Under the pieces are notes generated by a model that worked only from the letters and a program-made list of their open reading frames with translations, did no database searches and was not told where the DNA came from. From positions 151,316-215,315 of the forward strand of contig JBBPTG010000029.1 of assembly GCA_038093975.1 (NCBI GenBank): a stretch of DNA of 64,000 nucleotides. The letters run 5' to 3'. Shown here piece by piece: positions 59,601 through 64,000 of this stretch. The position numbers and the translations under genes were made by a program. The first letter of the stretch is position 1; the number at the start of each line of letters is the position of its first letter. The DNA comes from Chalciporus piperatus (taxonomy: Eukaryota > Basidiomycota > Agaricomycetes > Boletales > Boletaceae).

Positions 59601-61369
59601 GGGGGAGCTTGGTCCTAAGAGCAAGTGGGAACACCTTCTTAGCCACTCCGGTGGATGGCCACGCATAACGGCAGATTCACTCCTCCGATGTCTCGCCTCT
59701 CGCTCCCCAATCAAACTCTCTGACGACTGGAAAAAATCCCTCATAAAGCTGGCTCAACTTGCACTTGAACTCCAGCGCGCCAGAAGATTGCTCCAACTAC
59801 GTTTGGAGGATCTCCACGAAGAGTTCTTCAGGGAATTGGAAGGAAAAGGATGCGACGGGTGGGATGCCAAGCAGCATCCGGATTGGCTTCTGATCCAGGT
59901 ACGTACGTCACCGTACGAGTGCGCATATCTGCTCATACTACTCGTCGAATTCCAGTTGCAAGGGAACTTTCTTGTTCGGCGCGTGCAAGTCAAGGTTGCC
60001 CTCCAGATGATATCGCCACGCTCAGGGAAGAATACAGCAATGCAACTGAACATGGGCGAAGGGAAATCATCCGTGATTGTCCCCATCGCCGTTGCTGCTC
60101 TTGCAGACGGCAGCCAAATTGTCCGCGTCATTGTCCCCAAGGCATTGACTGCTCAAATGTTCCAGCTCCTTGTCGATCGTCTCAGTGGACTTGCCAACAG
60201 GCGGATCTATTATTTGCCGTTCTCTCGCTCCCTCGAGCTTGACCCTCAGCGAGTAGATGCTCTCCATCAGCTCATGTCGGAATGCATGCGGGAGAAAGGC
60301 ATCCTGGTCGTTCAACCTGAGCATATCCTATCGCTCAAACTAGTGAGCGTGGAGAAGCAACTGTCTCCGACGAGTTTCAATGACGTTGCAGAGCGTTTGC
60401 TGGCTCTTCAGAAATGGCTCCATTCTCATGCCCGCGATGTCCTTGACGAGAGCGACGAGATTCTCCACGTCCGATATCAGCTCGTATACACCATTGGACA
60501 TCAAAAACCCATGGAAGGATTCCCGGAAAGATGGACCACGACTCAGCAAGTCCTCGGTCTGGTGAAGAAGCATGCGCCTTCTCTCCGCGACCGTTTCCCG
60601 TTCGCGATCGAGTACGAATGCCTGAATTCGGGCTCATTCCCTCACTTCCGTGTCCTGAGACACGACGCCGGGGAAAAGCTGACTTCACTCATAGTACAAG
60701 ACATCATGGCCGGTCTACTGCCGAACTTTGGCTTTGAACAGCTCCCATTAAGGCTCAGAGGCGCAATTACCGACTTCGTATCTTCCAAGCATGTCCCAAG
60801 GTCAACAGTTGAGATGGTAAAGGCATATTCCCGGACGAGCACTCTTTGGAGTGGTTTACTCTTGCTACGCGGCCTCTTGGCTAATGGCATCCTTCTGTTC
60901 GCATTCAAAGAAAGGAGGTGGCGTGTAGACTATGGACTCTCCCCAAAGCGCACAATGTTTGCTGTCCCCTATCGGGCAAAGGACGTACCTGCCCAACGAG
61001 CCGAGTTTGGGCATCCAGACGCCGCCATCATCCTCACGTGTCTTTCTTACTACTACGGCGGTCTCAACGAGGAGCAGCTGAGGCTGTGCTTCGAACTTCT
61101 CCTTAAACAGGGCGACCCATCATCAGACTACGAGTTCTGGGTTCAAGGGTGTCGCTTGGTCCCAGATTCCCTTCGGAGCCTCAGTGGAGTCAACGTCAGA
61201 TCCACAGAACAATGGAATACGCACCTTTTCCGCTTATTCTCTCGGAACCAGGCAACGGTCGACTTTTATCTTTCAAGAGTCGTGTTTCCTAAGGAAGCCA
61301 AAGAGTTTCCCTCGAAACTTTCATGCTCAGGTTGGGATCTTGCAGAACGCCGAGAGCGGCTGATAACTG
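53688..61369 (+). CDS. Giant DUF3638/DUF3645-family protein (3' end interrupted)
   Basis: Exons 53688-53988, 54041-57084, 57137-57211 and 57265 onward join in frame (introns 52, 52 and 53 bp). An in-frame 57-bp GTACGT...CCAG intron at 59899-59955 is likely too. The start MYPMEFVADAGDDHALSYIV matches the DUF6606 N-terminal region of this family. About 2,490 residues are present. A P-loop-like NTP-binding motif, LNMGEGKSSVIVPI, lies at 60049-60090 within the DUF3638 region, followed by VIVPKALTAQMFQLL. Fungal members are usually above 3,000 residues and many are auto-annotated as ubiquitin hydrolases, without firm proof. Homology stops at WDLAERRERLITG; the conserved segment that should follow (beginning FSGTND in relatives) is absent. 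The frame ends in foreign sequence ELTASAR. The break coincides with GTGAGC at 61370 and the edge of a copia element. Confidence 0.85.
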
Positions 61370-61407
61370 GTGAGCTTACAGCGAGCGCGAGGTGAGACGA
61401 GCGACGG

Positions 61408-61500
61408 GCTGGGAGATTCAACGAAAGACCGAAATATATTAGTAGTGAATATACTGTATCTAACTAAACACGCACCTGGGAGATTCAACGAAAGACCGAA
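61408..61500. repeat. Internal direct repeat in the putative copia LTR
   Basis: CTGGGAGATTCAACGAAAGA plus CCGAA occurs at about 61414-61437 and again at about 61477-61500, about 63 bp apart. It could be part of a promoter or regulatory repeat in the LTR. Confidence 0.8.
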
Positions 61501-61650
61501 GAACCTCCCAAGTGACGCGCTGCGTGCGTGTGCGTAGTCGGAGTAGCTGAGTGTCTGAGTGAGTAGTAAGTAAGAAATTGTAACTACGCGACGGAGCGCG
61601 AGTCGTATACTATAGATTGAGTACGTTCGTTACTCCCACTCGACGAGTGC

Positions 61651-64000
61651 TCAGTGTTCTCCCACCCCAAGGGCATTCCGGAACTTCTCGAAGGTCTCGC
61701 GAGGAAGTTGTTTGGTGAAGATGTCGGCGAGCATGTCTTTGGTAGACACGTAGCGTAAATCTACTTCCTTGTTTGCGACGCGTTCACGAATAAAATGGTG
61801 CCGAATGTCAATGTGCTTCGCGCGTGAGTGATTAACGGGGTTGTGTGCAAGCGCGATGCAGCCTTGATTGTCGGCGTGAATCGTCGTCGCTGAGACCTGC
61901 TTGAAGCCCATGTCTTCAAGTAGGATTCGGAGCCAGATGGCTTCCTTCGTCGCGTTCGACGCGGCCATGTATTCCGATTCGACGGTCGAGAGGGCAACAG
62001 TAGGTTGCTTTTTCGATGACCAAGCAACTTTGCTTCCCGCGACGTCGAATACGAAGCCGCCGATCGATCTTCGCGTGTCTGTATCCTGCGCCCAGTCCGA
62101 GTCTGTCCAGCCTATCAAGTCGATGCCGTCTGTTCCTTTGCGTCCGAGGATCAATGCGAGGTGGGCCGTCCCATTCAGGTACCTCAAGACGCGTTTGAGC
62201 GCCTCGAGATGGGCCTTTCCGGGATTTGCACCGAATTGTGAAAGGACACCGACGGCGTGCTGGATGTCGGGGCGCGTTTGGGTAGCGTAAATGACTGACC
62301 CAATTACTTGGATGTACGCGAGTCCGTTCGCGTACTCGAGGTAAGCCCGTTTTTCATTGTCCGTTTGTGGGCTTTGCGCGACCGTTAAACGGTCCTTGAC
62401 GGTGAGTGGTGTTGACACGGGGTGTGAGTTGTGCATTCCGAAGCGTTCGAGGAATTCGCGTATGTACGCGGTTTGGTTGAGTGTGATCGTTCGAGCTGCG
62501 CGGTCTCGTTTGACCTGTATACCGAGGATGTAATGAAGGTTCCCGAGGTCAGTGATCTCAACGTGTTTTGCGAGATCGGTCTTGTACTTCTCGACGCGCG
62601 CTAGCTCTTTTCCTGCGACCGCCATGTCGTCGACGTACGCGAGAACGAGCAGGACGACAACACCTTTTTCGCGTAAGATGTAGAGGCAGTCGTCTGCTTG
62701 ACTCTTCTCGAACCCTAGTCCTCGCATAATCTCGTCGAGTCGCTTTTTCCACTGCCGTCCCGCCTGCTTCAAGCCATACAAGGCCTTCAGCAGCTTCCAA
62801 TACCAGCCCTCTCGTCCCTTTTCCTTGATTCCATCCGGCACCTCCATATAAATCTCTTCTTCGAGGATCCCTTGCAGGTAGGCTCCCACTACGTCGACCT
62901 GATGTAGTTCCCAATTCTCGTGGGCGACGATTGAGCAGAGAGTACGGAGTGTCGTGAATTTGGCGACAGAGGCGAAGGTTAGGTCATAGTCCTGTCCTGG
63001 CACCTGATCGAAGCCCTTCGCAACGATCCTGGCCTTCAACTTGATGACGTTTCCGTTGCCGTCGCGTTTTTCTTTTAGGACGACCTTGCTGCGGACTGGT
63101 TTTCGTCCATTCGGGACGTTCTTAACCCATTCGAACGTCCCCGTTCGTTTAAGCTGGTCGTACTCGGTCTGGATCGCCTTCTCCCACTGCTTCGAGTTAG
63201 GTGACTGGAGAGCCTCGCGGACCGTTTGAGGTTCGCCCGCGTAGGTAACGAAGGCTGTGTGGACTTTTCCGACGGCCGTTTCCACGTCTGTGGTAGTCGC
63301 GCGAGCCCCGTAGCGTTCGGGTTCTCGCCTTACCCGAGTAGATGGTTCCCTGGGTGGTAAATCCGCCCATTTCGAGGTTCTGGGTGCCTTTGGCTCAGGT
63401 TGTTGCGGTTCGGGTGGCGCTGGTATGGGGGTTTTGTGGTCGTCTGCGGGTTGTTTCGGGATTGAGTTCTCAGGCACGAATCGCCCTTCCTTTTCGAAGT
63501 CAGAGTCAGAGGAAATCGATGACATGGGTGTCAACGGTCGTGGTGGGTCAGGTGAGTCCTGTTCCTGATTTTTCTGTTCGGTCGACTGTTCAGTCAACTC
63601 CTCCGAGTCCGTCTGTCGTAAGGGCTCGTTGTTCTCGATTATCGCAAGATCATCTGCGGACGAGTCTTCGACAAAACGTACGTCTCGCACTGTAATCAAC
63701 CTGCCCGTTTCGACCTCCTCTAGTCGGTAACCCTTCGTTTCATCCACCCACCAACCTAACATTCGGCACTTCACTGATGTGACTTCCAGTTTTCCTCCTC
63801 GGACCTTCTTCGGTATATTTGCGTAGGCAGTCGAGCCAAAGATACGGAGATGGGAAATATCGGGTTTGCGGCCGCTCCAAGCATGGATGGGGACGATGTC
63901 TCGTAACGCTGACGTGGGCGAGAGATTGCGAATGTGTACCGCATACATAAACGCTTCTCCCCAATATCGCAGGTCCATCTTGGCAGAGTGAAGCATGCAT
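61651..64000 (-). CDS. Copia-type polyprotein (integrase C-term, reverse transcriptase, RNase H), partial
   Basis: A continuous open frame of at least 781 codons with no stop or frameshift, open at the window edge. In order: the integrase tail MDLRYWGEAFMYAVHIRN and CRMLGWWVDETKGYRL; a Pro-rich linker; the copia RT core with KARIVAKGFDQVPGQDYDLT, VVGAYLQGILEEEIYMEVP, LYGLKQAGRQW and the catalytic LAYVDDMAVAG; then HYILGIQVKR; and RNase H with IGWTDSDWAQDTDTRRSIGG, ALSTVESEYMAAS and HADNQGCIALAHNP, ending NALGVGEH. All catalytic Asp/Glu positions visible are kept, so the element may be recent and potentially active. Its codon use is G/C-rich compared with nearby intergenic DNA. Confidence 0.95.
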   Translation of the reverse strand, partial: CMLHSAKMDLRYWGEAFMYAVHIRNLSPTSALRDIVPIHAWSGRKPDISHLRIFGSTAYANIPKKVRGGKLEVTSVKCRMLGWWVDETKGYRLEEVETGRLITVRDVRFVEDSSADDLAIIENNEPLRQTDSEELTEQSTEQKNQEQDSPDPPRPLTPMSSISSDSDFEKEGRFVPENSIPKQPADDHKTPIPAPPEPQQPEPKAPRTSKWADLPPREPSTRVRREPERYGARATTTDVETAVGKVHTAFVTYAGEPQTVREALQSPNSKQWEKAIQTEYDQLKRTGTFEWVKNVPNGRKPVRSKVVLKEKRDGNGNVIKLKARIVAKGFDQVPGQDYDLTFASVAKFTTLRTLCSIVAHENWELHQVDVVGAYLQGILEEEIYMEVPDGIKEKGREGWYWKLLKALYGLKQAGRQWKKRLDEIMRGLGFEKSQADDCLYILREKGVVVLLVLAYVDDMAVAGKELARVEKYKTDLAKHVEITDLGNLHYILGIQVKRDRAARTITLNQTAYIREFLERFGMHNSHPVSTPLTVKDRLTVAQSPQTDNEKRAYLEYANGLAYIQVIGSVIYATQTRPDIQHAVGVLSQFGANPGKAHLEALKRVLRYLNGTAHLALILGRKGTDGIDLIGWTDSDWAQDTDTRRSIGGFVFDVAGSKVAWSSKKQPTVALSTVESEYMAASNATKEAIWLRILLEDMGFKQVSATTIHADNQGCIALAHNPVNHSRAKHIDIRHHFIRERVANKEVDLRYVSTKDMLADIFTKQLPRETFEKFRNALGVGEH

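Larger units (their letters stand above)
61370..64000 (-). mobile_element. Ty1/copia LTR retrotransposon, 3' part (continues past window end)
   Basis: A minus-strand element whose polyprotein (61651-64000) runs off the window. The non-coding part at about 61371-61632 is the probable 3' LTR. Read on the plus strand its outer edge begins TGAGCTTACAG, consistent with a CA terminus in sense orientation. A purine-rich tract (GAGTGGGAG in sense, near 61632-61641) lies between the coding end and the putative LTR. The 5' LTR and target duplication are outside the window. The element sits exactly where the DUF3638 coding homology stops. Confidence 0.85.

Overview
The window looks like nuclear DNA of a basidiomycete fungus, probably an Agaricomycete of the Rhizoctonia/Ceratobasidium type. 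The evidence is many GT-AG introns of about 50-75 bp, fungal families (copper-fist regulator, zuotin, serine palmitoyltransferase, DUF3638 giant protein, UDP-glucose dehydrogenase, PsiD-like phosphatidylserine decarboxylases, DUF2235 proteins, SRPK-like kinase) and a Ty1/copia retrotransposon. The genus is an inference from gene content. No ribosomal RNA, tRNA or CRISPR structure was seen.

Layout. 1-10.5 kb is a tandem family block, all on the minus strand: UDP-glucose dehydrogenase A (cut by the window edge), two PSD-family decarboxylases (A with a decayed 5' end, B intact), UDP-glucose dehydrogenase B (intact, 8 exons) and a third PSD copy eroded by internal deletions. 11.8-13.9 kb is serine palmitoyltransferase subunit 2. 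17.6-20.9 kb holds two tandem alpha/beta hydrolases of the Lpx1/AKT2 type. Both end in a peroxisomal PTS1 tripeptide; the first carries a frameshifting 10-bp deletion. 21.9-26.6 kb is a many-exon gene joining a catalytically compromised DUF2235 module to a helical-repeat region and a membrane anchor. 27.2-32.1 kb holds a SUZ-domain protein, an M20 Cys-Gly dipeptidase and an alpha/beta hydrolase. 32.5-32.9 kb is a 397-bp TIR element with hairpin tips and a 7-bp target duplication. 35.6-37.6 kb is a copper-fist transcription factor and 38.9-40.5 kb is zuotin. 43.2-44.8 kb is an SRPK-like kinase with a 38-bp tandem duplication at its start codon.

46.45-49.51 kb is a ~3.06-kb terminal-inverted-repeat element made almost wholly of repeats: CAGT-type satellite arms in inverted orientation, an A-rich tandem array and a GC-rich hairpin array with dimeric higher-order structure. 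A WD40 gene and a decayed WD40 relic follow (49.6-52.6 kb). 53.7-61.4 kb is a giant DUF3638-family gene whose recognisable coding sequence stops at a splice-donor-like site where a minus-strand Ty1/copia element (61.4 kb to window end) begins.

The window mixes conserved housekeeping genes (sphingolipid synthesis, co-translational chaperone, copper regulation, glutathione catabolism, UDP-glucuronate synthesis) with stretches of duplication, gene decay and mobile DNA. The most unusual items are the satellite-armed TIR element, the DUF2235 pseudoenzyme-like membrane protein, the sharp gene-conversion boundary between the two UDP-glucose dehydrogenases, and the retroelement lodged at a donor site in the DUF3638 gene. 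Gene models were spliced by eye; some internal exon borders are approximate and are flagged as such.
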